Positions 11,490-62,815 of a stretch of DNA of 64,000 nucleotides are shown one piece after another (the stretch's first letter is position 1; each line of letters begins with the position of its first letter). The notes below the pieces were generated by a model. That model had not been told where the DNA came from. It was given only the letters and a program-made list of their open reading frames with translations, and did no database searches. This stretch comes from Paroedura picta (Eukaryota > Chordata > Lepidosauria > Squamata > Gekkonidae). Made by a program: the position numbers and the translations under genes. The stretch spans positions 60,832,145 to 60,896,144 of the forward strand of contig NC_135377.1 of NCBI RefSeq assembly GCF_049243985.1. Reading direction: 5' to 3'.

Positions 11490-11930
11490 ACTTGACCACC
11501 CTCTCCCTTCCCCATCCCCTCCCTCAGGCAGGCCTTCAAGGCGACGCCCCCCTGTCCCAGTCATAAATGTCTCCTCTCCTTCACCCAGGGGGCGCAGCTC
11601 GGTCCTCGCCCGCTGGCGGCGGGTTGTGGATTAAGCGCAGGGAGGGCGGCTTCTACCTGCACGGAGGATGCGCGCTGGCGGGGAAGAAAGCGTCGGCAAA
11701 GCTCGCTTTCGCTCCCCCCCCCCTGGAAAGCAGCAAGATCGAGATCGCCTGTCGGGCCCACCCCCACCTTTCACCCTGGACAAAAAGGTTCCCTCCGTCT
11801 TGCTAGTCGCCGGGGAGGACGGGAGAAAGCAGATGGAAGCGCCCGCGGTCCTCACTGACGTCGCCTAATTACCCCCCCCCCCCCCGCAATCGCCAGGTAA
11901 GGAAAATCGGCGCCGGCCCCGCTCGCCTCT
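11490..11930 (+). promoter_or_regulatory. KIAA0319: CpG island, probable KIAA0319 promoter and noncoding exon 1
   Basis: GC- and CpG-rich block about 2 kb after TDP2, the position of the KIAA0319 promoter in human. A consensus donor CGCCAG/GTAAGG at 11896/11897 would end an untranslated first exon. A CRE-like TGACGTCG lies at 11856-11863, just before a poly-C run, so it may be inside exon 1. No transcription start can be fixed from sequence. Confidence 0.6.
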
Positions 11931-12365
11931 GGCCGACTGCTGACCGCTTTCTGATGCATGCGGTGCCAGCCAGCTATGGCTTGATGTTATCAAGGGGGGG
12001 GGGGTGTCTGTGTGTGCTGGATCCGGCGGTCGCAGGAGGATGCATTGGATTTCTCTCTCTCTTGTTGTTGTGGATCCTGGCATAGATGCGTGTGAGATCC
12101 GACTTTCGCCAACCCTTGAAGCGGCTTGTATATTCCTATGGCTGGTGTGGGGAGATGCATTTATTCTGTGCCTGCCTAGCCAAGGAGCAATTCGCACAAC
12201 GCCTTTGCTGTGGCTCGTTAATGAGGATAAAAGTAATACCGTCCCCATGTTCTGTGTACCCTTCCCTTTCCCCACTGGCATTATGTACCCCGCCCTGACA
12301 TATCGCAGCGGGGTGCTGTATATAACTTGCATACATAAAAAAATAAATAACATAAAAAGTAATAG

Positions 12366-12520
12366 ATTCAAATGGGTAGCTGTGTTAGTCTGAAGTAGCA
12401 CAATAAAATCAGAGTCCAGTGGCACCTTTAAGACCAACAAAGATTTATTCAGGGTGTGAGCTTTGAAGTGCAAGCACACTTTGTCAAACTATGATCTTCT
12501 TACATGTAAAGGTGCTACTA
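12366..12520 (-). repeat. Hammerhead-core repeat family, minus copy
   Basis: Minus strand ends CTACTTCAGACTAACACAGC then TACCCATTTGAA; AAAGCTCACACCCTGAATAA is followed by the shared 3' block. The catalytic-core positions are mutated. Confidence 0.6.
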
Positions 12521-12539
12521 GATTTTATAAAAAGTAATA

Positions 12540-12813
12540 AAGGTAAAGGTATCCCCTGTGCAAGCACCGAGTCATGTCTGACCCTTGGGGTGACGCCCTC
12601 TAGCGTTTTCATGGCAGACTCAATACGGGGTGGTTTGCCAGTGCCTTCCCCAGTCATGACCGTTTACCCCCCAGCAAGCTCGGTACTCATTTTACCGACC
12701 TCGGAAGGATGGAAGGCTGAGTCAACCTTGAGCCGGCTGCTGGGATTGAACTCCCAGCCTCATGGGCAAAGCTTTCAGACGGCTGCCTTACCACTCTGCA
12801 CCACAAGAGGCTC
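12540..12813 (-). mobile_element. tRNA-derived SINE, full length
   Basis: Flanked by 15-bp duplications TTATAAAAAGTAATA (12525-12539, 12814-12828). On the minus strand the head has A-box TGGTGCAGAGTGGTAAGG and B-box GGGAGTTCAATCCC; the tail is a TTTACC-type repeat. Confidence 0.85.
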
Positions 12814-13371
12814 TTATAAAAAGTAATAGTAATCATTAATAAAGTTAGTTTTATAGCCCACCCTTCCTGGTTGGTGTCAGGCCTTAGCACAATGTTGATG
12901 GAGCCCTAAATGTGTGCTGTGTACATCCCCCCCCCCCTCACCAAAATTTCTGTTGATTATTTGGAAGGGAGGCGGGAAATAAGATTGGCGAACCATTGTC
13001 TGTTGTGTGTCCCTCCTGCCACGAGGTGATATGCAGGCAGCCCTCCCCTACCTGTTTTCACCTTGTTCCCTCTCCTGCTCAACAACAGGATGCAGAAGTT
13101 ACAAAAAGGCTGGCTAGAAATGCTTGTTTCATTAAAATACGGTTTTAGAAGGGATTGAGGCACTGAGTAGCATTTCCCCTAGATATCTGCAGCCTTCAGT
13201 TCCAAAAGGTTTCTTGTTTGCAGATTGTCATCTCCCCATTTTTTACTTGGTTCAGGGTGCTCATGGGGAACATTGGGTTTGAATCCCAGTCTGTCAGCAT
13301 TGATTTCCAGAGGAAACAGGAATTCGTTATGATCCTTAAATTGCATGTTGTAGTGCAGTAAAACCTCTGGG

Positions 13372-13556
13372 TATAAATGGGTGTGTTGGTCTGAAGCAGC
13401 ACAATAAAACAAAATCAGATTCCTATATTCCCACTGTCATGATGGTCAGGTCATAGTCTGAGGAAGAGTGCTTGCACTCGAAAGCTCACGCCTTGAATAA
13501 ATCTTTGTTGGTCATAAAGGTGCCGCTGGACTCTGATTTTGTTTTATTGGGTATAA
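13372..13556 (+). repeat. Hammerhead-core repeat family, best-preserved copy
   Basis: Contains CTGAGGA (13458-13464), a 6-bp hairpin GAGTGC/GCACTC with TT loop (13466-13479) and GAAA (13480-13483). Both ends carry inverted AATAAAACAAAATCAGA / TCTGATTTTGTTTTATT. I suspect a Penelope-like retroelement remnant but cannot prove the class. Confidence 0.6.
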
Positions 13557-13595
13557 ATGTGTTGGCAGAGTTTAAATATGTGAAGCACCAAGTTG

Positions 13596-13637
13596 TTTAA
13601 AAGAATAAAATAAATTTATTTATTTTATTCTTTTAAA
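13596..13637. repeat. AT-rich perfect inverted repeat, 19-bp arms
   Basis: TTTAAAAGAATAAAATAAA (13596-13614) and its exact inverse (13619-13637) with a 4-nt spacer. Confidence 0.9.
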
Positions 13638-16600
13638 GAAACAAACTTTGCATAGAAAGAGGCAAGAGAGCCTAACTGTCCAGTTTTCTGTTCTGGAGGC
13701 AAGCAGGGAGGAAGTGTGTTCAAACGAACAGGAAGTCTCCAAAGAGCCAATCAAGGCACTGGACAAGATTATTTGAAAAACTTCAGGAAGCCCCCAGTCT
13801 TACTATGCTAAATAAACATTTCCTCCAATGCCCCCTGCAGGACATTCTCCATATTCTGTTCAATCATGCACACTACGGATCTTGCATATTCCAACATCAT
13901 GTACATTGTTTTTTAAAACTGCTCTGTTCAAATTTGCAGACAGCGTTAACAATGTAAATACTGCATCCACACTAAAAGTAATTTGAGCCTAGCTTTTGAA
14001 TCATTGCTACTTATACTGCCTCTAGATAAGGTGGTGGTGTGGAATTAAAGCACTCTGATCCATCTAGTGTAAAAGAAGTCTCTCATATTTAAGAAAACAA
14101 GGGGAGATCAAAAGTGTCTGTTGATCGGTTGAAACAAGAGTGTCACTCCAGTCCAGTGGCTCCTTATTGGGGCTGGGTTTCTGATGCCCCCTGGAGTTTA
14201 TCTGTCCATGAGGTTTCTCTGTTGGGGTCACAGGCTCTTGGAGTGCAAAAGAATATACTTCAGGACTGTTTCTTCCATTATAATGAATGTTTTGGTTTCA
14301 AATTACATTTTCCTTCAGATTCCAAACACAACATTAAAGTACCTGACAATTCAGTTTCCTAAAGGATCTGTAATCGCTGACTTACCGAGACTGAAATAAT
14401 TAGTCCCCCAAGCCAGCTTGGAATCTGAAGAAGAATGTAATTCGAACTCAGAACAATAATCTAGGTAATTTGTCATTTGACCTACAAATCTGGGAATAAA
14501 GATGTGGTCATTGAGCCTACTTTTGCTTCAATCAGATCACTGTTTGAATTATACTATTTGCATACATAGACCGTTTTGTACTTCAGTTCATATGCTATAT
14601 ATTCTTGTGATTGTTGTGTTATTACAGTTTTACCAACTGAGAAGAGAAAAACCTGTCAGCTGTACAAGAAATGTTCTTTGTGTTTCTTATCAGTAACTGA
14701 ATTAATATTTCAAGAAAAATAATAACTATCCAAGTGAAAAACAGACTGATTTAACCAATACAGCAACACTGTCTCAAAACAAAACTTCCCTGCTGACTCT
14801 GCCTGGGATCCTGTGAAATGTAAAATGTAAAAGGCTATTTATTCTTATAATAAAGGATATTAATTTAAATCACAAACCCAATTCAATTTTTACAACAAAC
14901 ACAGTTTATCCTTTTCTCATACTCTTCCAGGCTCTTCCCTAGCATCTCTCAGTGCAGCCTTCCCGTTCTCTTCGGTCTGCAGACACCCATCCTGCCCGCT
15001 GCTCTCTTTCCCCCCCCCCACCCCGGTGCTCCCCCAGTCCCTGACAGTCCATGCCAGTCATCGCCCCGGATTCCTTCTCTCATGCTAACATGAATTATGT
15101 TTGAATCTAAGAATTATGCTGTTTGCAATGCGGCGGGGGGTGGGGGGTGGGCTGCCACCTTCGCTTGGCAGGGAATGGAGGGGTGGGAGCGGGGGTGGGA
15201 CATAGGCTAAAAGTGTGTTTCCACCTCCAAACCTTCCCACTGTTGGGGGGGGGGGCTGTTTGCTGGGGGAATTGCACTTTTCCGGGTGGTGAATCCAGTT
15301 TTTGGGATTCCCCCTGTCACAGCTTAAAATGGCGGATATAGTGAGCCAGTCGGTGGAGATAGGCCGGAATACCTTCAGCAGCTGGCACATTGCATTCGAT
15401 GCATGCAGAAATGCCCTCAGAGTTCTAGGACACAGGGTATGGATGCTCCAAGCACCAGCTCTATTATGGTCCACCTGTGTACCTCTAGGGAGCATCTGGC
15501 TGGCAACTGGACTCGATGGAGATTTGATCTGATCCAGCAGGGCAATTGGAAATTACATCTTGGAAGCAAAACAAACTTAAATCCTGTTGGAGCCAATGGA
15601 CCTATGGGTGCTTATGGTTTCCTCAGTATTGTAACTTCTGTAGCCCCAGGAAGAGTCATAAAATGTATAAGATCCTTATAATTTTAATATTTAATTTTAA
15701 CAGGTGTAATTGCTTTCCTTGAGTGTGGGCATTTTGTAGCATGTAGCAAAGGGAAATTATTGTTGTAGTCTACTGAATCTCAACTAATACAAGCCTCGGT
15801 TCTTCCTCGTTTCCAAATCAGACATATGAAATTTACACAGGATGATATTTGTTTAAAAATCAACCTGCAATGTTGTTATTTATAATCACCAAGAGAAATT
15901 AAAATGTAAGAAACTGACGTTCCTGCTGCTTTCAGAAATAATCTGTCAATTAAGATGAGTGGTTGCCAAAATGAATCATTAGCTACTTCAGAATATGAAT
16001 CTGTGTATCGTATAATGCTTAACTGTGTTCCAAAATTATCCCCCCCAGGTTTCCTCGGAGAACACAATCCAGATTGTAATTGTATGGGGGGGGGGGGCTG
16101 GGGCAGGCAGTTATTCAGGCCTTGTCATCAGGGTATCATCTGGACAATGTTGAGCTCCAAATTTGGAAATTAGGGCCGGAGGGGAAAAAAGCTTTGTTCT
16201 GATTTTTTAAAAAGAAGACGCTCTGATTGCTGAGCTGAATTCTGAGCCAAGCCGAGGGGAGTACATAAAAATGGGATTTTCTCCAACTTCAGGGCTTTCT
16301 GCGATGCATATGTCAAGAATGCTTTTGGCAGTCTTTGAGTGCAGGTTATTATTCCTGACGATCAGTTGTCTGTTACGATATGTATTAAATGACGCTTAGA
16401 TATTTCAAGTTGGGCTGCTGAAGGAGGAGGCTGCCTCCAACCAAGAGGTCTAGGATCCGCTTACTGTGTGAAACAGTGTAAATCTTTTTCATAACAGCAT
16501 TTGAATGTCTCAGTTGAGACCTTGTTTGTTGTCGTTAAGGGTGGTTGGCTCTTGGTGTGCCGCCCCTTTGGAACCTTTCTGCCTACAGATCTCCTGTGAT

Positions 16601-17031
16601 ATTCATGGAAGTTTCAGGACTTTTTGTTTATTGTATGAATGGCTGTCATATCTGCTGTCCCCAAGCGCCCTTTTTTTGTTGTTCGCATAACCTGGCAATG
16701 GAGAATTTGGGGCATATTTTATAGGCTGGGAGTTCATCGAGAATGAAATGCCATTAAGAATCCTTTTCTCTGAGTAGCTCGGTTTGTTGGGGGTTTTTTT
16801 GTCCAAGAATTATTGATCTCTGTTCTGTTTGGCTGATAATGTTCTGTGAAACGAAGCACTGGCATGGGATAATGACATGAGCCCTTCAGTGTTCCTGAAT
16901 AGGACATCTGAGAATCTAGGTACTTAACCCAGAATACCATTTTCAGGGTTTTTTTTGTATACTGCTGCTGGTGATTTCATTCAAAGGTCACTTTGCATAG
17001 GACTCTTCTCTAAGGCTGGGATCGTCTAGGC

Positions 17032-17112
17032 CAGGGGTAGTCATTTGCTGGCAGGGGCTCATGGGAATTGTAGTCCATGAACATCTGGAGGACCACAGAT
17101 TGACTACCCCTA
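17032..17112. mobile_element. Palindromic hAT element, left arm mostly deleted
   Basis: 81 bp; exact 8-bp duplication GTCTAGGC at 17024-17031 and 17113-17120. The deletion therefore arose after or without disturbing the ends. Confidence 0.85.
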
Positions 17113-17114
17113 GT

Positions 17115-17330
17115 CTAGGCTATCCTTACCCAGCGTATCATCCAAAATATCATCCAGGGATTGTCCAGGCTTATCCCTAAGGAGGTTTAGCCCTGGTCGG
17201 TACTTAGATGGAAAACTCCCAAGGAAGTCCAAGTCTCCAAGGAGAGGCAGTCAATGGCAAAATCGCCTCTAAATGTTTTTTCCTTGAAAACCTTAGGGGG
17301 TTCCTATAAGGGAGATGTGACTCAATGGCA
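17115..17330 (+). mobile_element. 5S-rRNA-derived SINE, degraded
   Basis: Contains TAGCCCTGGTCGGTACTTAG and ATGGAAAACTCCCAAGGAAG, matching 5S GGTTAGTACTTGGATGGGAG in order. Confidence 0.6.
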
Positions 17331-17336
17331 CCTTTA

Positions 17337-17540
17337 CGGTTGCCAGGTCTGGTTTGGAGACCTGTAGACTTTGGTGGTGGAGTGTGAATAGGACGAGTTT
17401 GGGGGAAGGAAGGAACTTCAGTGGGTATAATGCCATACAGTCCGTGTTCTAATGAGCCATTTTCTCATGCCTGTTGCCTCGAGATAAGCTATGCTTCTGG
17501 GGGGGGGGGCAGATTCCACCTGGAGGCTGGCATCTCTAGG
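17337..17540 (-). repeat. Unclassified squamate repeat (CCAGGTGG family)
   Basis: Minus strand matches the family sequence in 18043 and 20660: CTGGAGATTCTCC-like opening, TATGGCATTATACCC centre. Confidence 0.45.
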
Positions 17541-17713
17541 CACTTTCCATGGCCAGGGATCTAAAAAGAAAGACCAACTATGTCAATTTTTGCCATTTTT
17601 GCCACTTTCATCTTCTCTAACCATATACTCATCCTATCCTGTCCCTTGCTATGTGACATTCCAATTAACATTCATGCCAGCTCTCTCTCTCTCTTTTTCC
17701 CTGCTGATTGCAG

Positions 17714-44986
<27,273 letters not shown>

Positions 44987-45126
44987 CCATGCAATGAAAG
45001 GACGTGTTTACCCAGCTGGCTAAGTATGTGCTTCTCCTCCCTCTGTATCGTCCTAAAATGCTACAAGTGGTGGATGGAGCAGAAGAAGGGGAAATGGACT
45101 CAACAGACATGCATATTTTCTGAAAG

Positions 45127-45132
45127 AATAAA
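45127..45132 (+). terminator. KIAA0319: Candidate KIAA0319 polyadenylation signal AATAAA (proximal)
   Basis: Canonical hexamer 140 bp after the stop. More distal candidates are AATAAA at 46161-46166 and ATTAAA at 46244-46249; human KIAA0319 has a long 3'UTR, so a distal site may be the main one. Confidence 0.4.
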
Positions 45133-45584
45133 GAGAAAAGCACTTTAACTTGCCACGTGGGTTACATAGAGTGGTTTCAAAGCCTAAATATCTGCTGATG
45201 ATATTCATGTAATATCTCATGGACAGCTCCCACTCAAGCCCTAGCCAAGACTGTTGCATTAGGAGCGTCACATATGAAAGTTAATGAGCTTATTTCCCAG
45301 AGCAAGCTGTGACTGTGCATCTATCTGAAATCACTTTAAACTCAGTATGCAAATTAACCTAAGTTATTAAAAGCAATGTGTAGCTAACTGCCCCAGTTGT
45401 CTTCATGCATCCTGTTTTATTCATTCCTCTTTCCGTTGAGATACAGACAACGTTTAGTTTAATAACAGCTACTATTAAAAAGGAGCAGGGATGTTTAACT
45501 TCTGTCGATTTTTTGAATGCATCTTAGCAAGACATTTGAAAGATCAGGGACGATGTGTCCACATATGTTTGAGATAGTTTATGC

Positions 45585-45681
45585 TGGGGTGGCCAAACTG
45601 GCTCTCCAGATGTCCATGGACTGCAGTTACCATGATAATTGCAGTCCATGGACATCTGGAGAGCCAGCTTAGCCAGCCTTG
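45585..45681. mobile_element. Palindromic hAT element, short variant
   Basis: 97 bp with a reduced loop and exact 8-bp duplication GTTTATGC (45577-45584, 45682-45689). Lies in the presumed 3'UTR space. Confidence 0.85.
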
Positions 45682-48600
45682 GTTTATGCTGCTGCTGACC
45701 TCTGCTTTTGTACAGCATTGCAGTTCAGACCATGTTTACATTTACATAACCCTAATGGAGCCACATCCTCTAGCTTGTTCAAGGCTGACTATGATAGGAC
45801 TCCGTGTGCGAGAACCAGCTATTTTTCAGACACATACTTCTTTGCTACATAGAGTTTCTCTTTATGAAGAAGGTCATTGTAAGATTGGGTGGGGAGATGA
45901 AATTTTTTCCCTCTGTGAATCTCCAGTTTGTTTCACTTACATTTGCATCCGCCAAAGCCTGAACAACATTATAGTATTCAGTTTCTTGTCTAGGTTATCT
46001 TGGCCTTAGATCTGCTAAAAACTATGTGATGGGAATGCTTCCCTTCCCCTTCACCAACAAAGGACAATGGGCTGTCCATTTTGTGCATAAGTAGAGTTCA
46101 TGAAAACCTAAAAGCTTTAGCTGAGAAATAAGTTTACAGAACACAACCAGTTAACTGTTGAATAAATGCAGATGTCCAGATTTTGAAGAAAATTAGATAT
46201 TTATTGTATCCTTTGTTAAATTCTGTATATTTATGATACATCTATTAAACATTGCTGGGGAGTAACATGTCTTAAGAATTGAAGTAGCTCCTTCAGCTAG
46301 GGAATCACAGTGTACAACACTCAAATAGTGACATGTTTTTATGTAAACATACACACAGAAATATATTAAAACTAAGCTGTTCTACCCATTAAAAACTTTT
46401 AGTCAAAATGAATGGTTAGGATTAACTGGTATTACAGTCAACAATTTGTGCTTCTCAGATATTGAACAGCATTCATCCCCAAAAAGTCCATTGAAAAGAT
46501 CTGAGCAGTCTATCCATAATTTCTGAAAACTATTTTTACATCTCAAAACTAAATCAACTGCCACAAAGGTGAGAATCATCTGAGGTTCACTGACTCCATG
46601 TACATGTATGGCAAACGTGAATATCTTCTCACCTGGCCATCTGAATTTACCTTCAGATGCTGTCTTGAAATAGCTGGCATTGCTTATAGAGTTTTTTTTT
46701 TCCTACAGCACTTGTAGATCTGTCCATCGGGTCCCAGAATGCAAGTATTCTGAACAAACCTTTCAAATGGTATTTTGCAGCTTCCTGCACTTATAAGAAA
46801 GCAGGTTATTTAATTGCTGCATCAGCTCCCCTTAAGTGTTAAGAACTACTCTGAATACCTGGCAGGAAATAGCATCAACATCCAGGTGACAAAGCTAGCC
46901 CATGTTTATTTCCAGCTTCATCAAGCTTTGCTGGGCTCAGTTGCAAGAACACACCAATTCACACAGCAAAGAAAAACATTGTAAACATTAAGCAGTCCTA
47001 TTTAACACAACAAAAGCTCTTCACATATTGTTGGCACTAGGGGATTAAGCTTCAGATACATCATGATATTTTTCCCTTCTGAAGAACAGCCATCAGTGAT
47101 ACAATAAGGGCTTTATCGGAAGTCTTAAGTGCAACATTTTAAGAGTTGGCTCCAACCAGCTTTTTCAGCAGGTAAAACAGGGAGGAGATGGGTGGACCAC
47201 CCAAATGGTTACGCTGGAGATCATGGGACCAGTCTGGAACAAAAAAGTGTGGGACAGGGACTGTATTGAAGGGAATCAGAGAAGACTGGGAAAGGGGTGG
47301 GTAGGAAGCTAGCTTTATATGTCTAGCAGGTCTGTTGTGCAAGTTGATTGAACCAAGTTTTCTGAATTTAAAATACAAGATTCAAAGAGAATCACAGAAC
47401 TAGTTTCAGACAAGTACTTCCAGAGAATAGCACCCCATGCTGTATTACAGATCACATCAAAAATCTAAGGAAGTTTCAAAAGGAGACTGTGATAAATGTC
47501 TGCATTTTTCTTTTTTGAAAAAAGGTGCAAACACCATTCATTCAGAGAATCCTGTGGGGTCATCCGATGCAAAGCAAAAAGCAAAGCACACAAAAAGAGG
47601 ACTTCTGGTGAACTTTTTGCTGGGTTCAGTGCAAAATGCCACAGTTCTACTAAATTCTTCCATCCAAAGAACTAGCTACTAATACAAAGATGACTGGATC
47701 TCTAGAATTAGCCTAATATGGATGTTGCAGAAGAAGCTTGAACATCTTGAATGGGATTCTAACTATATACTGCAGCGCTGTAGGAAGTTTCTAAAGTCCT
47801 TCCTCATCTTTTTTCCTGTAATACTGAGATTTCAATATGTTTTGCTTTGAGACTTTAGAATGAGCAGCAAGATCAAGGAAGGCAGAATGGCTTCCAAATA
47901 GAAAATAATACTTGACAGTGAATTATCTCAAACTTGTAAGGCAGCAATAATATTCAGTACAGTAATGCAAGAGGTAGGGGGTTAATGGAAGCAAAAGCCC
48001 TTATATTTTGGAAAATCCCAATTTCTTCTGTGGGTGCAGGTCCAAAGACCTCTTGTGCATACAGGTACTCTGTGCTTGTCTATATAATCATTCTATCAAC
48101 ATCCAAAGGCCCCGTCTTTGTGCCATGTGGGGAATCTCTGGAGAATCCAGGGGAACAAGCAAACAATTCTTCATTGGGACGACACGGGACCAAATTAATA
48201 CGACAGAAATGTTTTACACAACAGCTGAGGCTCATATCTTTATGCGACAGTTATAAAAACACATTTGGTCTCAAAGCTTGACTAATAAACACAAATCAGA
48301 GGTTTCTCCCTACAAATGCTCTGGAACGATTATAAACAGACTCTGTGTAGGACATTTCATTCTGGACAATGCACAAAGATACTGACAAGATTCTCTTTGC
48401 TGTGAGAATCAAATGTTCTCTTATTAGACTTAAAATAGGCAATCAGAAAGAAGCCGAGCATTTAAAAAAAAAATCAGATTTTGGCACTATTATTTAAGAC
48501 ACTGCTACTTTCCTAATTGTTCCACATATAAAGGTTTAAAAGCATCTATTTGCTTCTCTGTCCCCTCCAAAACCTAACTGTTAGTAAAAAAAAATGTCCA

Positions 48601-48856
48601 CATCTTTCAGAGTTAAGACCAGTCATAGAACTGTAAATCTTCCCTCCATAAAAATAGTTCTGAAAGCAGGTCTATATTCTTACAAGCCTCCAGAAACAAA
48701 GGCAGTACCAGAATTTGTGTCATGATCCTAGGTAAAAACATCTCTGCATAAACCTAAATTCGTTCATTTTATTGGGGGAAACTCAATGTATATGTACATC
48801 ACTTGTAAATGTTCCAAACATTTTTCAGCTGTACCTTGGTTTCATCTTCGTACTGG

Positions 48857-60969
<12,113 letters not shown>

Positions 60970-61929
60970 GGCGGGAGGGGCGGAGCGAGGGCCGGGCGGG
61001 CGGGCGGGCGCCCAGGGAAGCGCCGCCAAACCGCCTCGGGAGCGCTCCGCTTGGCGCTCGCCCCGCCGTTGTGGTTGTGGACGGATGCCAGCAGCACAGA
61101 GCTTGGAGGCTTTGCCAGGGCGGCCAGCTCGGGAGACGGGGGGATACCGGGGGTCTTGGGGGGGGGGGGAGGACGGGGACCTCAGGGGAGCAGAAGGCTC
61201 TGGAGGCCGCCCTCCGAAGCAGCCCTTTCCTCCAGGGGAGCTGGTCTCTGTTGCCTGGAGATGAGCTATAGCTCCCGGGGATCCCCAGGGCCCACCTGGA
61301 GGCTGGCATCCCTAATGTGCAGCGCAGTCCTCTGCATGTCTACTATAAAGTATGTTCAGCTTTGTTTAGGTAAGAGGCATAAAAGCGTGTATAACGTCTG
61401 CTTAATTCAAGGAGAACTATCAAATATATGCTCTTTAAATTAAAGAACAACACTTCTATGACAGTGTACTCCCACCTTCTGACACTCGCATTGATGAAAA
61501 TAATAATATCCAAACTTCAAAAGAACAATTTGGAACAATTATTAAGCATAGAGAACAAGGATTGACGCATGCCAGTCCTACTGTATTTGAGCTGACCAGA
61601 ATCTCAGGCTTTCTTACTTATGCCCAGCCCGTTTCTTTAAGGTGCATCAGCTTGCAGCTCTGCTCTGTGCTGGAATGTCACCTGTTCTTTACATGAGTTT
61701 TTGGTAACTCCACAATATTAATATGTAGTTTGATTGAAAGGAGCGCTTCTACCTGCAGCTTTAGGCTCTCCTATACAGGGAATATTAATTCATTAATCAA
61801 TCAATTAATTCGCTTTTAAACCACCCCTCTCGGCAGTTCAAAATAACAATGAACGTTAAAACAATAGTCGCATTTAATAGTTGGTAACATGTTAAAACCA
61901 TTAAAAAATATTGTTCACGGTAGCTGCCA

Positions 61930-62380
61930 CTGCCATTGGATTAGCTTTGTTTCCTTCTCAGTTCCCAGGCTGGAATTCTGCAGAGGAGGGTCCTTAATAT
62001 TGCATGAATCACTGTAACCAGGTATTCCAGGGACAGGTAGGGTGCTAGTAGCTTTGCTTGGCAGTCGTAAAATGCCAGCCGTGCTATTCTGGTGTCCTGA
62101 GCCTCCATTGACAGGGAGGCATCAAAAATCACACCCAGATTCCTAGCAGATTGTGCAACTGACAGCTGCACACCATCTACATAGGGCAACCGCGCTTCCT
62201 TTCCTGGCCCTTTCCTGCCCAGCCCCAGGACCTCCATCATGGAGGAGTTTCAGGCAGCTCAACTTGATGCAGACCATCACTGCTTCCAAACAACTGGCAG
62301 ATATTTCTGGGGGTGAGTCCAGGTGGCTGTCCATCAGGAGGTAGAGTTGGGTGTCATCTATGTATTGATGCAGTTCTGTC
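61930..62380 (-). mobile_element. L2/CR1-type LINE reverse-transcriptase fragment
   Basis: Minus-strand frames contain the YIDD box (LHQYIDDTQLYLL, near 62350) and, shifted, SARNLGVIFDASLSMEAQ and YLSLEYLVTVIHAILRTLL, the thumb region of L2-like elements. Confidence 0.8.
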
Positions 62381-62384
62381 AGAG

Positions 62385-62815
62385 TTCTCTCAGCCCCACC
62401 TACCTCACAGGGTGTGTGTTGTGGGAAGAGGAAGGAAAAGGTGTTTGTAAGGCACTTTGGGACTCCTTTGGGTAGTGAAGTAAAGGTAAAGGTAAAGGTA
62501 AAGGTATCCCCTGTGCAAGCACCGAGTCATGTCTGACCCTTGGGGTGACGCCCTCTAGCGTTTTCATGGCAGACTCAATACGGGGTGGTTTGCCAGTGCC
62601 TTCCCCAGTCATTACCGTTTACCCCCCAGCAAGCTGGGTACTCATTTTACCGACCTCGGAAGGATGGAAGGCTGAGTGAACCTTGAGCCGGCTTCTGGGA
62701 TCGAACTCCCAGCCTCATGGGCAAAGCTTTCAGACAGCTGCCTTACCACTCTGCACCACAAGAGGCTCTTGTGGGTAGTGAAGTGGGGGATATCAAAATC
62801 CGCAGCTCTTCACAA
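62385..62815 (+). mobile_element. Sauria SINE 3' part, split by a tRNA-derived SINE
   Basis: SINE tail at 62385-62480 is duplicated at TGGGTAGTGAAG (62469-62480 and 62772-62783) around the inserted element and continues to about 62815. Confidence 0.85.
62481..62771 (-). mobile_element. tRNA-derived SINE, full length, nested in a Sauria SINE
   Basis: Same family as 12540, with four tail units (TAAAGG) and a 12-bp duplication TGGGTAGTGAAG. Confidence 0.88.

Larger units (their letters stand above)
11897..17713 (+). other. KIAA0319: KIAA0319 intron 1 (proposed)
   Basis: No coding sequence found. Holds a tRNA-derived SINE (12540-12813), two hammerhead-core repeat copies (12366-12520, 13372-13556), a 19-bp AT-rich perfect inverted repeat (13596-13637), an internally deleted hAT hairpin (17032-17112), a 5S-derived SINE (17115-17330) and several poly-C or poly-G runs. 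14930-15350 is GC rich without a recognisable function. Confidence 0.55.
44987..48856. other. Space between convergent KIAA0319 and ALDH5A1 stops, probably mostly 3'UTR
   Basis: Apart from one short hAT hairpin (45585-45681) I see no recognisable transposon here, in strong contrast to the introns on both sides. Low repeat content and many hexamer-like polyadenylation signals on both strands suggest long untranslated regions. Minus-strand AATAAA occurs at 48768-48773 (85 bp after the ALDH5A1 stop) and at 46200-46205. Confidence 0.5.

Noticed and set aside
11865-12479. 204-residue minus-strand frame near the KIAA0319 promoter
   Set aside because: Mix of CpG island and repeat sequence, no conserved motif.
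12540-12813. Possible tRNA gene on the minus strand
   Set aside because: A- and B-box are present but the rest does not fold as a tRNA, and the unit is a dispersed SINE with target duplications.
60970-61029. Upstream extension of the ALDH5A1 start by 20 codons
   Set aside because: The frame stays open but begins with TTG, not ATG; 60969 is the first ATG and has a good context.
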